This document shows, in pieces, positions 26,484-36,051 of a DNA stretch of 64,000 bases. Both the position numbers and the translations under genes were made by a program. The notes under the pieces are model-generated. The model worked only from the letters and a program-made list of their open reading frames with translations, had not been told where the DNA came from and made no database searches. Numbering within the stretch: position 1 is the stretch's first letter; each line of letters starts with the position of its first letter. The DNA is from UKL13-2 sp038321965 (GTDB lineage Bacteria; Pseudomonadota; Gammaproteobacteria; Burkholderiales; Usitatibacteraceae). The DNA is taken from assembly GCA_038321965.1 (NCBI GenBank), contig JBBQFL010000015.1, positions 1-64,000 of the forward strand, given 5' to 3'.

Positions 26484-28312
26484 AATTTGTCGCGAGAGGT
26501 TTTTGCCGATTTATATTTGCAGGCATCGGCGCGTTTGCACTTGTGGTCGTGTGTGCAGCCAGTGCACAATCCGACTCAAACAAAGTCTTGCGGTACGCGT
26601 TTGAGGTGGCTGAAACCAGCTTCGATCCGCAAAAAGTCACCGACGTTTACTCGACCATCGTCAACAAGGCAATGTTTGATTCGCCGCTTCGGTATGACAA
26701 CCTCGCACGTCCCGCCAAGCTGGTGCCCAACACGTTGATCGCGATGCCCGAAGTTTCTTCCGATTACAGGACGTTTATATTGCGTGTGAAGCCCGGCATC
26801 TACTTCGACAATCACGAAGTATTTGGCGGCAAGAAGCGCGAGTTAACTGCCGAGGATTACATCTACTCGATCAAACGCACCCTTGACCCTAAACTCTCCG
26901 CCCCGTCGCTGGCCGAGCTCGAAGGATACGTCGTCGGCTCGGTAGAATTCCTGAAACGGGTTCGCGCTAGCGGCAAGATGGAGTACGACTCGCCCATCGA
27001 AGGCTTGAAGGTCATTGACCGCTACACATTTCAAATCAAGTTAAACGAGCCCAAGCCAAACTGGATTTATCGCTTTGCCGATTGCCGGGTGAGTTGCGCG
27101 GTTGCGCGTGAAGTTGTTGAGAAATACGGGGAAGATATCGGCTCCCATCCGGTCGGCACTGGCCCATATCGGCTGAAATCGTGGAAGCGATCATCGAAGA
27201 TGGTGTTTGAACCCAATCCAAATTTCCGCGAAGAGTATTACAGTGGCGAGCCAACAGCCGACGATACGGAAGGGCAAGCTATCCTCGCCAAACTGAAGGG
27301 TCGGCGCGTGCCCATGGTTGGGCGCTTTGAAGTATCGATTATCGAAGAACGCCAGCCTCGATGGATATCTTTTCTAAACAAGGAATTCGATTTACTCTGG
27401 CGCATGCCCGAAGATGTCGCGCAGCTAGCGGTACCGAACCGGCAACTTGCACCCAATCTGGTGAAGCAGGGTATACGCGCTGAATTGGTTCCCGCGCTGG
27501 ATTTGGCGTATATGTACTTCAATATGAAAGACCCAATCGTCGGCGGATATTCAGCTGAAAAGGTTGCATTGCGTCGTGCCATTTCGCTCGGTTATCGATC
27601 AAAGGATGAGATCGATATTGTGTACAAGGGCCTGGCGATACTTCCTAACGCGCCATATAGCCCCGGCGTCGCAGGCTATGACCCCAACTTCCGCACGGTC
27701 GCAAGCGAGTACAACCCTGCAAAGGCGAGGGCCTTGCTTGACATGCATGGTTATTTGGACCGCGATGGCGACGGCTATCGCGAAATGCCCGACGGCAGCC
27801 CACTGATACTCAAGAGCAATTCCACGCCAACCGAAAAGGACCGCACGATCGATGAAGTCTGGCTGCGCTCGATGAAGGAAATCGGTATCCGCATTGAAGT
27901 TCGTAAGGCGAAGTGGCCCGACCTTCTCAAAGAATCCAATGCAGGCAAACTCATGATGTGGTTTCTCGCCGGATCCGCGTCGGAGCCCGATGCCGATACC
28001 TGGCTCCAGTCTCTGTATGGACCGAACTGTGGCTTCAAGGGCAACCGCGCGTGCTTTCAATTGAAGGAATACGACGCGACATTTGAGAAGGCCGAACGCA
28101 TGCCGGACAGTCCCGAGCGGACCAAGCTGTACCAAGAAATGGCGCGGCTGATGGGGGCCTACGCGCCGTGGAAAATCAATATGCACCGCATCATGACCGA
28201 TATGTGGTATCCCTACGTGATCGGCTTCCGCCGGCCATTGGTACAGACCGAGAACTGGTGGCGCTACGTCGATATCGATCTCGACGCCAAGAAGAAGTTT
28301 GAAGAGCGTTAA
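26480..28312 (+). CDS. Family-5 extracellular solute-binding protein, paralog 2 of 5
   Basis: 610 residues with a signal peptide ending VCAASAQS. It is clearly closest to paralog 1 along its length (same DCRxSCAVAREVVEKYGxDIGSHPVGTG block and the same RRPLVQxxNWWxYxDIDL ending), so the pair arose by the most recent duplication. Unlike paralog 1 it keeps the acidic DRDGDGYREMPDGSP loop (about 427). It adds a second cysteine pair in GPNCGFKGNRACF, which could form another disulfide. Coupled to paralog 1 by ATGA; its end overlaps the proposed start of paralog 3 by 14 bases. Confidence 0.92.
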   Translation: MKFVARGFCRFIFAGIGAFALVVVCAASAQSDSNKVLRYAFEVAETSFDPQKVTDVYSTIVNKAMFDSPLRYDNLARPAKLVPNTLIAMPEVSSDYRTFILRVKPGIYFDNHEVFGGKKRELTAEDYIYSIKRTLDPKLSAPSLAELEGYVVGSVEFLKRVRASGKMEYDSPIEGLKVIDRYTFQIKLNEPKPNWIYRFADCRVSCAVAREVVEKYGEDIGSHPVGTGPYRLKSWKRSSKMVFEPNPNFREEYYSGEPTADDTEGQAILAKLKGRRVPMVGRFEVSIIEERQPRWISFLNKEFDLLWRMPEDVAQLAVPNRQLAPNLVKQGIRAELVPALDLAYMYFNMKDPIVGGYSAEKVALRRAISLGYRSKDEIDIVYKGLAILPNAPYSPGVAGYDPNFRTVASEYNPAKARALLDMHGYLDRDGDGYREMPDGSPLILKSNSTPTEKDRTIDEVWLRSMKEIGIRIEVRKAKWPDLLKESNAGKLMMWFLAGSASEPDADTWLQSLYGPNCGFKGNRACFQLKEYDATFEKAERMPDSPERTKLYQEMARLMGAYAPWKINMHRIMTDMWYPYVIGFRRPLVQTENWWRYVDIDLDAKKKFEER

Positions 28313-30125
28313 CGTGTTCCGCTGGATGAAATGTGGCATGTTCGTCGCGACAATTGCGTCGCTACAGATCTGCGCGGCTGAACCGCGATATGCGGACCCA
28401 AATAAGGTTTTGCGATACGCTTTCGAGGTAGCCGAAACCGGTTTCGACCCGGCACAGATCTCAGACTGGTATTCCAGCATCGTCAACGAGCAGATATTCG
28501 ACACGCCATTGCACTACGATTATTTGGCGCGCCCGGTCAAATTGAAGCCCAACTTATTGGAGGCAATGCCTGAAATAAGCGCTGATGGAACGGTCTACAT
28601 TCTGCGGTTTCGCAAAGGCATCTTGTTTGCGGATGACCCGGCCTTCGGTGGAAAACCTCGCGAACTGATCGCGGCCGACCTCGCGTATTCGATGAAGCGT
28701 TTGTACGATCCAAAAACGAAGTCGCCCAACCTGTATTTCCTGGACGGCAAGATCGCGGGAATGGAGCCACTAAAGAAAAAGGCCAAGGAGTCTGGGGTGT
28801 TTGACTTTGACATGGCCTGTGCAGGCTTTGAAATTGTTGATCGCTACACGCTGAAAATTACGCTGCTTCAGGCGGACTACAATTTTCTCTACCTGCTCGC
28901 GTCGATCAACGCCTCGGCGATCCTCGCCCGCGAAATCGTCGAAAAATATCCGCAGGACATCATGGCGCATCCGGTGGGCACAGGGCCTTACCGGCTCGCC
29001 GCCTGGAAACGGTCTTCACGTATCGTACTGGAAGCGAACCCGACGTTTCGTGAAACCTACTTCGATGCCGAGCCGCCAGCCGACGACGCTGAGAAACAGG
29101 CGATTGCGGCGAAATTAAAGGGCCGCCGCTTGCCGATGATCGGCCGCATCGAAATCTACCCGGTCGAGGAAGAGCAACCACGCTGGCTCGCGTTCCTGAA
29201 CAAGGAACACGACTTTATTGACCGAGTGCCGAACAGCTTTGCCAATCACGCGTTTCCCGGAAACAAGCTCGCAAGCTATTTGAGCAAAGACGGGGTGCAG
29301 ATGGATCTTCAGCCGGGTATGGAAGTGACCTACGCTTATTTTGCGATGGAGAACCCTGTTGTTGGTGGATACAGCGCCGAAAAAATAGCGCTGCGGCGCG
29401 CGATCGTTCTTGGCTTTAACACCGATGACGAAATACGCATTATCCGCAAGAATCAAGCCGTGCCAGCGCAGAGTCCGATTGGCCCCGGTGCATTCGGTTA
29501 CGAGGAAGGGTTTCGTACTACGGCCAACGAGTTTGACCCGGCACGTTCGCGCGCGCTTCTGGACATGTACGGATATATCGACCGCGACGGTGATGGCTAT
29601 CGCGAAAATCCGGATGGCTCAAAACTTGAGCTCGAACTGGCGACGACACCGACGCAGCGCGACAAGCAATTCGATGAGCTTTGGAAAAAGAGCATGGATG
29701 CCATCGGCATCAAATTGCGTATCAAGAAAGCAAACTGGCCGGATCTGCTCAAGGAATCACGCGCCGGCAAACTGATGATGTGGCAATTAGGCTGGTCGGG
29801 TCCGTATCCCGACGCCGAGGCATTTTTCGTGATGCTGTACGGCCCCAATAGCGGTCAGGCGAATCACTCGCGCTTCAAAAATGCCGACTTCGACCGCTTG
29901 TTTGAAAAGGCGCGCGCGACACCACCGGGTCCGGAACGCGCTGCCATCTATCGCGAGATGAATCGCATTTTTCTCGTCTATGCGCCATGGAAGTTAGGCG
30001 GAAACCGTTTGCTCACCGATCTGTCTCAACCTTGGGTGATTGGGCATACACGTCACCCGGTGAATCGCGCGACACTGCGCTACCTGGATATTGATCTTGA
30101 CCTGCAAAGCCGAATGAAGAAATGA
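28299..30125 (+). CDS. Family-5 extracellular solute-binding protein, paralog 3 of 5
   Basis: About 608 residues with a Sec signal (MFVATIASLQICAAEP). The start is not settled: TTG at 28299 overlaps paralog 2, while GTG at 28314 has GAAGAG seven bases before it. Family blocks are conserved (RYAFEVAETGFDPAQI, FRKGILFADDPAFGGKPRELIAADLAYSMKR, HPVGTGPYRLAAW, DRDGDGYRENPDGSK). The cysteine pair of paralogs 1-2 is replaced by SINASAI. The C-terminus (HPVNRATLRYLDIDLDL) differs from paralogs 1-2. Coupled to paralog 4 by ATGA. Confidence 0.91.
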   Translation: MKSVNVFRWMKCGMFVATIASLQICAAEPRYADPNKVLRYAFEVAETGFDPAQISDWYSSIVNEQIFDTPLHYDYLARPVKLKPNLLEAMPEISADGTVYILRFRKGILFADDPAFGGKPRELIAADLAYSMKRLYDPKTKSPNLYFLDGKIAGMEPLKKKAKESGVFDFDMACAGFEIVDRYTLKITLLQADYNFLYLLASINASAILAREIVEKYPQDIMAHPVGTGPYRLAAWKRSSRIVLEANPTFRETYFDAEPPADDAEKQAIAAKLKGRRLPMIGRIEIYPVEEEQPRWLAFLNKEHDFIDRVPNSFANHAFPGNKLASYLSKDGVQMDLQPGMEVTYAYFAMENPVVGGYSAEKIALRRAIVLGFNTDDEIRIIRKNQAVPAQSPIGPGAFGYEEGFRTTANEFDPARSRALLDMYGYIDRDGDGYRENPDGSKLELELATTPTQRDKQFDELWKKSMDAIGIKLRIKKANWPDLLKESRAGKLMMWQLGWSGPYPDAEAFFVMLYGPNSGQANHSRFKNADFDRLFEKARATPPGPERAAIYREMNRIFLVYAPWKLGGNRLLTDLSQPWVIGHTRHPVNRATLRYLDIDLDLQSRMKK

Positions 30126-31921
30126 AAACACTCAAATTCCTGCACTGGATAGTCGCCTGTTTGATGGCTATGCATTTGTTGAGCGCCGCCAATGTCCTCG
30201 CGGCCGACAAAGTGAAAACGGTGCGATTTTCGTTCCTAATTGCCGAGACTGGCTTTGATCCCGCGAAGGTTTCTGACCTGTACTCCAGCATAATCAATGA
30301 GGCGATATTTGATCCGCCACTCACCTACGATTTCCTCGCGCGCCCGGCCAAGCTGATCCCGAACACGACGGTCGGCATGCCGGAAGTTACCGATAGCGGC
30401 AAGACTTACACCTTCAAATTCAGGCCAGGTATCTACTTCGCCGATGACCCGGCGTTCAAAGGGGCGCGCCGGGAACTCACCTCAACTGATTACGCCTATT
30501 CGCTAAAGCGCTTTTATGATCCGCAGCTTTCGTCGCCGTGGCTTTGGTATGTGGAGGGCAAGATTGTCGGCGGCGATGAAGCGATGGCTGCGGCGAAGAG
30601 GTCTGGAAAGTTTGACTACGATGCCCGCATCGCGGGCATCGAAACGCCCGACAAGTACACGTTGAGAATTCGCCTTAAAGAAACCGATTACAACTTCATT
30701 TATATCTTTGGCACTGTGCAGACGGGTGCCGTTGCACGAGAAGTGATCGAAGCCAATGCGGCCGACCCCGGCGCGCATCCCGTCGGGTCCGGACCGTTTC
30801 GTCTGATCGAATGGAAACGTTCGCACCGGATGGTACTGGAGGCCAATCCGGGCTTCCGCTCTATGGTCTACGAAGCGGTGCCCGGCGACAGCGCGGAGTC
30901 CAAGGAAATTTATCGGCAGATGAAAGGCAAGAAGCTGCCACAAATTCAGCGAGTCGAAGTGTCGGTCATCGAGGAGTCGCAGCCCCGGTGGCTGGCATTC
31001 CTCAGCGGTGAAACCGACTATGCCAATGCACCAAACGAGTTTGCCGGATTCGCATTTCCGGGAGGCAAACTTGCTACCAATCTCGCTCGGCAGGGCATGC
31101 GCGGCCAGCGTTTTGTGGAGCCTGAGCTCGTTTACACCTATTTCAACATGGAGCATCCCGTCGTCGGCGGCTACACTCCCGAAAAAGTCGCGCTACGCCG
31201 GGCGATGTGGCTGGGCTACAACGTCAACGAAGACATCAACGTGATACGCAACGGTGGCGCTGTCAAGGCTGAGTCGCCGATTCCGCCTGGTGTCGCGGGC
31301 TACGACCCGGCGTTTCGTAATGTCTACAGTGAATACAACCCGGCAAAAGCCAATGCGCTTCTGGATATGTATGGCTATCTGGACCGAGATGGCGATGGCT
31401 ACCGCGAAAATCCCGACGGCAGCCCGCTGGTCATCGAAAAATCCTCTGAGCCCGATACCACCACAAAGCAATACGATGAATTGTGGCGCAAAAACATGGA
31501 TGCGATTGGCCTGAAAATGGTCTGGAACAAAGCAAAATGGCCCGACCTGAACAAGCAATCCCAACTGGGCAAGTTGGCAATGTGGCAACTAGCCTGGGGT
31601 GCCGATTATCCGGATGCAGAGAATTTTTATCAAAACCTCTACGGTGGCAATATTGGCCAGAGCAACCGCGCCAAATTCAAGCTGCCTGCTTTCGACAAAC
31701 TCTACGAGCAGGCCCGGCAAATGCCGCCGTCACCTGAGCGCAATAAGTTGTACGTTGAAATGGCGCGACTGGTTTCGGCCTATGCACCGTGGATACCTAA
31801 CGTGCATAGGCTGCGAAGCGACGTGGTGCAGCCCTGGGTTGTCGGCTATCTAAAGCATCCGATACTGAACGCACCGTGGCTATTCATGGATATTGATGAG
31901 AGCAAAAGGCCGGCGCGTTGA
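30122..31921 (+). CDS. Family-5 extracellular solute-binding protein, paralog 4 of 5
   Basis: 599 residues, signal peptide ending SAANVLAA. It has the family blocks RFSFLIAETGFDPAKV, FKFRPGIYFADDPAF, HPVGSGPFRLIEWKRSHRM and DRDGDGYRENPDGSP. It carries FGTVQTGAVARE where paralogs 1-2 have cysteines. It ends the tightly overlapping block of four genes; 210 bases with a new promoter separate it from paralog 5. The ligand is unknown and likely differs from its neighbours, given drift across the central domain. Confidence 0.91.
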   Translation: MKTLKFLHWIVACLMAMHLLSAANVLAADKVKTVRFSFLIAETGFDPAKVSDLYSSIINEAIFDPPLTYDFLARPAKLIPNTTVGMPEVTDSGKTYTFKFRPGIYFADDPAFKGARRELTSTDYAYSLKRFYDPQLSSPWLWYVEGKIVGGDEAMAAAKRSGKFDYDARIAGIETPDKYTLRIRLKETDYNFIYIFGTVQTGAVAREVIEANAADPGAHPVGSGPFRLIEWKRSHRMVLEANPGFRSMVYEAVPGDSAESKEIYRQMKGKKLPQIQRVEVSVIEESQPRWLAFLSGETDYANAPNEFAGFAFPGGKLATNLARQGMRGQRFVEPELVYTYFNMEHPVVGGYTPEKVALRRAMWLGYNVNEDINVIRNGGAVKAESPIPPGVAGYDPAFRNVYSEYNPAKANALLDMYGYLDRDGDGYRENPDGSPLVIEKSSEPDTTTKQYDELWRKNMDAIGLKMVWNKAKWPDLNKQSQLGKLAMWQLAWGADYPDAENFYQNLYGGNIGQSNRAKFKLPAFDKLYEQARQMPPSPERNKLYVEMARLVSAYAPWIPNVHRLRSDVVQPWVVGYLKHPILNAPWLFMDIDESKRPAR

Positions 31922-31922
31922 A

Positions 31923-31952
31923 TTGGGATGCCTTTGTCGGTGAAGCTATAAT
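31923..31952 (+). promoter_or_regulatory. Internal promoter ahead of the fifth receptor and translocator genes
   Basis: TTGGGA (31923-31928, 4 of 6 of the -35) is followed after 18 bases by a perfect TATAAT (31947-31952). It lies just after the paralog 4 stop and 180 bases before the paralog 5 start. It would let receptor 5, both permeases and the ATPase be made independently of receptors 1-4. Confidence 0.65.
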
Positions 31953-32131
31953 TGCACAGCTTTTTTCCATCGAAAAATCATGGGTTTGTTATATGGCTGG
32001 CGTGATGGTGGTCACGGCGCAGGCGTATAGCAATTTCTTAGACTCCAGTACTGGCGCGGATTCCTGGGCATTTTTGCCCCGTGAGCCCCGTGGAATGGCG
32101 ATCTACATGTCTTGTGCTCCAGGAGAGTGAT

Positions 32132-33970
32132 GTGCGTTGGTTGGTGCTGAAAGTGGGACATCGTCGATTGTCAGGTTCGCTTTTTGCGGCCTTCCTGGTT
32201 GCGTTGGTGCTGCCCAAATTACCTGCGCACGCGGTCGAAAAAAAGACGCTGAAAATCGCTTTCCGCGCAGCCGAAACCGGCTTCGACCCGCAGAAAATTG
32301 AAGACCGTTATTCGGTAGGCATCTGCGAAAACATTTTTGATTCACTGCTCAGTTACGACTGGCTCGCCCGTCCGGTGAAAGTGGTGCCGCAGATTGTCGA
32401 ATCGGTGCCGGTTGGCGAGGAGGGCGGCACCCGGTTTACGTTTCGCATCAAACCGGGTATTTATTTTGCCAACGATCCCATCTTCAAAGGCAAGCGGCGC
32501 GAGCTGGTGGCAAAGGACATGGAATACGCGATCAAGCGTTTCCGTGATCCAGCCAATCGCAGTCCGTATTCATGGCTCTTTGAAGACCGTATCGTGGGGC
32601 TGGATGAGTTTGTCGCCGCCGCCAAGAAAAGCGGCAAGTATGACTACGAGGCGCACATCGAAGGCCTCAACGTGCTGGACAAATACACGATCTCGTTCAA
32701 ATTGCGGGAGCCGGACTACAACTTCATTTATTTTTTCACCTTGCCTATCGTGGTGCCTGTTGCACGAGAGGTTGTAGAAGGGTACGCCAGTGACACGATG
32801 GCCCATCCTGTGGGTACTGGTCCATACATGCTCAAGGAGTGGGTGCGTCGGTCCAAGATCGTGCTCGAGAAAAATCCCGACTACCGTGGCCATACGCTGG
32901 AGACGCGGTATGCCAATCCTGCTGATCCTTGGGACCAGGCTGCAATCAAGTCTCTCGGTGGTAAAACCTTGCCATTGATAGACCGCATTGAAATCTCACC
33001 GATTGAAGAGGAGCAGCCGCGATTTCTGGCGTTCATGAATCATGAGCACGACTATCTGGAAGAAACGCCCGCCGTATTCATCGACCAGATCCTTCCAAAC
33101 GGGAAACTGTCGCCGGAAATGCAAAAGCGCAATATTCGGGCATTTCGCGAAGAAGCCCCGGAAATCACATACGACTCATTCAACCTCGATGACCCGGTCG
33201 TCGGCGGGTATAAGCCGGAAAACGTGGGGTTCCGGCGCGCCCTGATCCTTGCTCACGACCGAAGCCAGGAAATTTCCATCGTTCGGCGCGGGCAGGCGAT
33301 TGCGGCGCAGAGCCCCGTGCCGCCGGGCCTGATCGGCTTTGATCCCACTTTCCATGCGATCGAACAGGAATTCAATCCTGCCCGCGCCAAGGCCATGCTC
33401 GATATGCTCGGCTACGTCGACAAGGACGGCGACGGCTGGCGCGATCTCCCCGACGGCAAGCCATTCCGGCTTACCTACAAATACCGCGCGACCGAAGATA
33501 CCGCCCGCCAACTGGCCGAGTTATGGGCCAAATGCCTTGCGGATGTCGGCATTCGTATGGATGCGGTGGCAGTACAGTTTGCGGACTTGCTCAAAGATCG
33601 CAAGGTTGGCAAATATCAGGTATCCGGTGTCGCCTGGACGGCTGACTATCCGGATGCACAAAATTTCCTGCAATTGTTTTATGGGCCAAACACGAATATT
33701 TCCAACGACGCGCGTTTTAAGTGGCCGGAGTACGACCGCTTGTATAACCAATCGCTCAAGCTGCCGGACAGCCCTGAACGCAACAAGATCTATCGCGAAA
33801 TGAACCGTATTCTGGTGGTGTACGCGCCATGGCGGTACGGGGTCCATCGAATTTTCAATCACATCCTCAATCCGTGGGTGCTCGGCTATAAAAAGCACCC
33901 TATTCTGTTTACGAGTTTCAAATATCTGGATATTGATGCGGTCGCCCAAAAGGCGGTCATGCAGCAATAG
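32132..33970 (+). CDS. Family-5 extracellular solute-binding protein, paralog 5 of 5
   Basis: 612 residues from a GTG at 32132 that has AGGAG six bases before it; the longer frame from 32081 lacks such a site. The signal ends LPAHAVE. It is the most divergent of the five: it contains TLPIVVPVARE, an acidic insert ETRYANPADPWDQAAIKSLGG, loop DKDGDGWRDLPDGKP, and a charged FADLLKDRKVGKYQVSGVAWTADYPDAQ block. It is the receptor gene directly in front of the permeases and shares the internal promoter with them, so it may be the primary receptor, with 1-4 as added specificities. Confidence 0.92.
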   Translation: MRWLVLKVGHRRLSGSLFAAFLVALVLPKLPAHAVEKKTLKIAFRAAETGFDPQKIEDRYSVGICENIFDSLLSYDWLARPVKVVPQIVESVPVGEEGGTRFTFRIKPGIYFANDPIFKGKRRELVAKDMEYAIKRFRDPANRSPYSWLFEDRIVGLDEFVAAAKKSGKYDYEAHIEGLNVLDKYTISFKLREPDYNFIYFFTLPIVVPVAREVVEGYASDTMAHPVGTGPYMLKEWVRRSKIVLEKNPDYRGHTLETRYANPADPWDQAAIKSLGGKTLPLIDRIEISPIEEEQPRFLAFMNHEHDYLEETPAVFIDQILPNGKLSPEMQKRNIRAFREEAPEITYDSFNLDDPVVGGYKPENVGFRRALILAHDRSQEISIVRRGQAIAAQSPVPPGLIGFDPTFHAIEQEFNPARAKAMLDMLGYVDKDGDGWRDLPDGKPFRLTYKYRATEDTARQLAELWAKCLADVGIRMDAVAVQFADLLKDRKVGKYQVSGVAWTADYPDAQNFLQLFYGPNTNISNDARFKWPEYDRLYNQSLKLPDSPERNKIYREMNRILVVYAPWRYGVHRIFNHILNPWVLGYKKHPILFTSFKYLDIDAVAQKAVMQQ

Positions 33971-34006
33971 CCAGCGTCTGGCGTTTTATTAACTGAGGGA
34001 GGCCCG

Positions 34007-34945
34007 ATGGGTGCCTACATTGTTCGACGACTTTGGCAGATGATTCCTACGCTCGCGGGCGTGGTGCTGCTAATATTTTTCCTCTTCAACTGGGTCGGCG
34101 GCGATCCCGCGTTGGTCCTGGCCGGCAAGATCACCAACGCCGAGCAGATCGAAAATATTCGCAAACAACTGGGCGTCGACCAGCCGTACTGGTACCAGCT
34201 CTGGGTGTTCGTCAAGCAAATCGTGACGTTCGATTTTGGCCGTTCGTGGGCAACCAACGAAGCCGTTTCCAACATTCTGATTACGCGTGTCGGCCCGACT
34301 TTGACCATCATGATTCCGGTATTGCTGCTGGAGACCATGATCGGTGTCGTGCTCGCAATCGGCGTCGCCTACGTTCGCGGAACGCTTACCGATCGGGCGA
34401 TCATGATGGTTTGTACCGTGGCGATGTCGATTTCGTTTCTCGTCTATATCATCGTCGCGCAATATATTTTCGGCTTCCAACTAGGGTGGTTCCCGGTACA
34501 GGGTTGGAGCGACAGCTTCGCCAAGAATATCGTTACCTATGCGCCGTTGCCGATCATGTTGGCTGTTTTTGTCGGGCTGGCACCAGCATTGCGGCTTTAC
34601 CGCAGCTTTTTTCTCGATGAAGTAAACCAGGATTACGTGCGTACTGCGCGCGCCAAAGGCCTTGGCGAAAAAACCGTGATGATGAAGCATGTGTTGCGCA
34701 ACGCGATGATTCCGATTCTGACCAACGTCGGTATTTCGCTACCGGGAATTTTTGTCGGCTCTTTCCTGCTGGAGACTTTTTTCTCTATTCCCGGACTTGG
34801 CCGTGAAATTCTGACCGCTGTGAACCGTTCCGACTTTCCCGTGATCAAGGCCGCCACCGTGTATCTGGCGGTCGTGACGATGCTGGTTAATCTCGCTGTC
34901 GACGTGCTGTACAAGGCTGTCGATCCACGCGTTGTGCTGAAATAA
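34007..34945 (+). CDS. Peptide ABC transporter permease (DppB/OppB type)
   Basis: An inner-membrane subunit of 312 residues with about six TM helices. The N-terminus is MGAYIVRRLWQMIPTLAGVVLLIFFLF. The cytoplasmic EAA loop coupling to the ATPase is DYVRTARAKGLGEKTVMMKHVLRNAMIPILT (about 207-237). The ending TLVNLAVDVLYKAVDPRV-like helix is typical of the first permease of peptide systems. GGGAGG precedes the ATG. It pairs with the next gene and serves one or more of the five receptors. Confidence 0.94.
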   Translation: MGAYIVRRLWQMIPTLAGVVLLIFFLFNWVGGDPALVLAGKITNAEQIENIRKQLGVDQPYWYQLWVFVKQIVTFDFGRSWATNEAVSNILITRVGPTLTIMIPVLLLETMIGVVLAIGVAYVRGTLTDRAIMMVCTVAMSISFLVYIIVAQYIFGFQLGWFPVQGWSDSFAKNIVTYAPLPIMLAVFVGLAPALRLYRSFFLDEVNQDYVRTARAKGLGEKTVMMKHVLRNAMIPILTNVGISLPGIFVGSFLLETFFSIPGLGREILTAVNRSDFPVIKAATVYLAVVTMLVNLAVDVLYKAVDPRVVLK

Positions 34946-34955
34946 GGGGATCGCC

Positions 34956-36035
34956 ATGAGCGCAGTCTTGACTAGCAATACCACCTCAGCACCACTACAT
35001 CAATCCTCACCTGGCCTGTGGACGCTCGCCTGGCGCCGGCTTAAGCGCGACAAAGTGGGTATGGTTGCTCTCGTTGTCGTCGTGTTTTTCCTGCTGATGA
35101 TCACCGGCGCCTACACGGGGTTGATCGCCAAAAATTGGTCCAAGGAAGTTGGTGTTTCGTATGCCAATCCTTCATTCCTTGCAGGTGCCGTCAATCTTGA
35201 GGCCAAGGTTGAAAGCAAGGAAGCCGTTGCCAAAGTGCCTTATGTTGACCTTTCTGACATCGATCCACTCGCGCCGCGCTACAAGGAGTGGGAAGAGCGC
35301 ACGGCCAAGATTAAGGTGACCGAAACGCCGCGTGCAGAGAGTCTCCTGTTTGGTGGTGACAAGTGGGGTCGTGATGTCGTTCAGAAGGCGATCAAGGGCG
35401 CGCAGACCTCAATTTTTGTGGGCCTGATTGCGGCGCTGATCGCTACGGTGATCGGCACTATCCTCGGCGCACTTTCGGGCTATCTGGGCGGCCGGGTTGG
35501 GGATTTCATGGAGTGGTTCTACAACGTTTTCAGTTCCATTCCCTATATCTTGTTGATCCTTGCGTTTGCGGCGGTGTTCGCAAGTTCACCCGCGATGGCC
35601 GATTTTCGCGGTGTGCCGATGGTGATCGCCATCTTGGGACTTACTGGTTGGACCGGTATTTACCGGTTGATCCGTGCGGAATTCATCAAGCATGGTTCCC
35701 GCGAATATGTCAAAGCCGCGGAGGCGATCGGTGCATCGCATTCCCGTCGCATGTTTGTGCATATCCTGCCGAACGTCAGCCACGTGTGTCTGGTGCAGTT
35801 GTCGCAGCACGTTGTGCAGTTCATTAAGGCCGAAGTGATCCTGTCATACCTCGGTTTGGGTGTGCCGGTGGATTCCGTTTCCTGGGGCACCATGCTCGCC
35901 GAGGCGCAAAGTGAGCTGGTCATCGGCAAGTGGTGGCAGTTGGCAGCAGCAGGGATTTCCATGGCGATTCTGGTGACGGCATTTTCGATGCTCACCGATT
36001 CGCTGCGCGATGCGCTCGACCCCAAGATCAAGTAA
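34956..36035 (+). CDS. Peptide ABC transporter permease (DppC/OppC type) with enlarged periplasmic loop
   Basis: A 359-residue second permease. The first TM helix (about 32-54) is followed by an unusually large outside segment (about 55-135, rich in Lys/Glu, AKVESKEAVAKVPYVDLSDIDPLAPRYKEW), then the GGDKWGRDVVQKAIKGAQTS motif and five further helices. The EAA loop is EYVKAAEAIGASHSRRMFVHILPN. The extra loop is longer than in DppC and resembles YejE-type proteins; it could contact the receptors. It lies 10 bases after the first permease gene. Confidence 0.93.
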   Translation: MSAVLTSNTTSAPLHQSSPGLWTLAWRRLKRDKVGMVALVVVVFFLLMITGAYTGLIAKNWSKEVGVSYANPSFLAGAVNLEAKVESKEAVAKVPYVDLSDIDPLAPRYKEWEERTAKIKVTETPRAESLLFGGDKWGRDVVQKAIKGAQTSIFVGLIAALIATVIGTILGALSGYLGGRVGDFMEWFYNVFSSIPYILLILAFAAVFASSPAMADFRGVPMVIAILGLTGWTGIYRLIRAEFIKHGSREYVKAAEAIGASHSRRMFVHILPNVSHVCLVQLSQHVVQFIKAEVILSYLGLGVPVDSVSWGTMLAEAQSELVIGKWWQLAAAGISMAILVTAFSMLTDSLRDALDPKIK

Positions 36036-36051
36036 GCCCCGAGGCCAATCA

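Noticed and set aside
31918..32130. A 70-codon plus-strand frame between receptors 4 and 5
   Set aside because: No ribosome-binding site and no domain; it covers the predicted promoter and the real start region of receptor 5.
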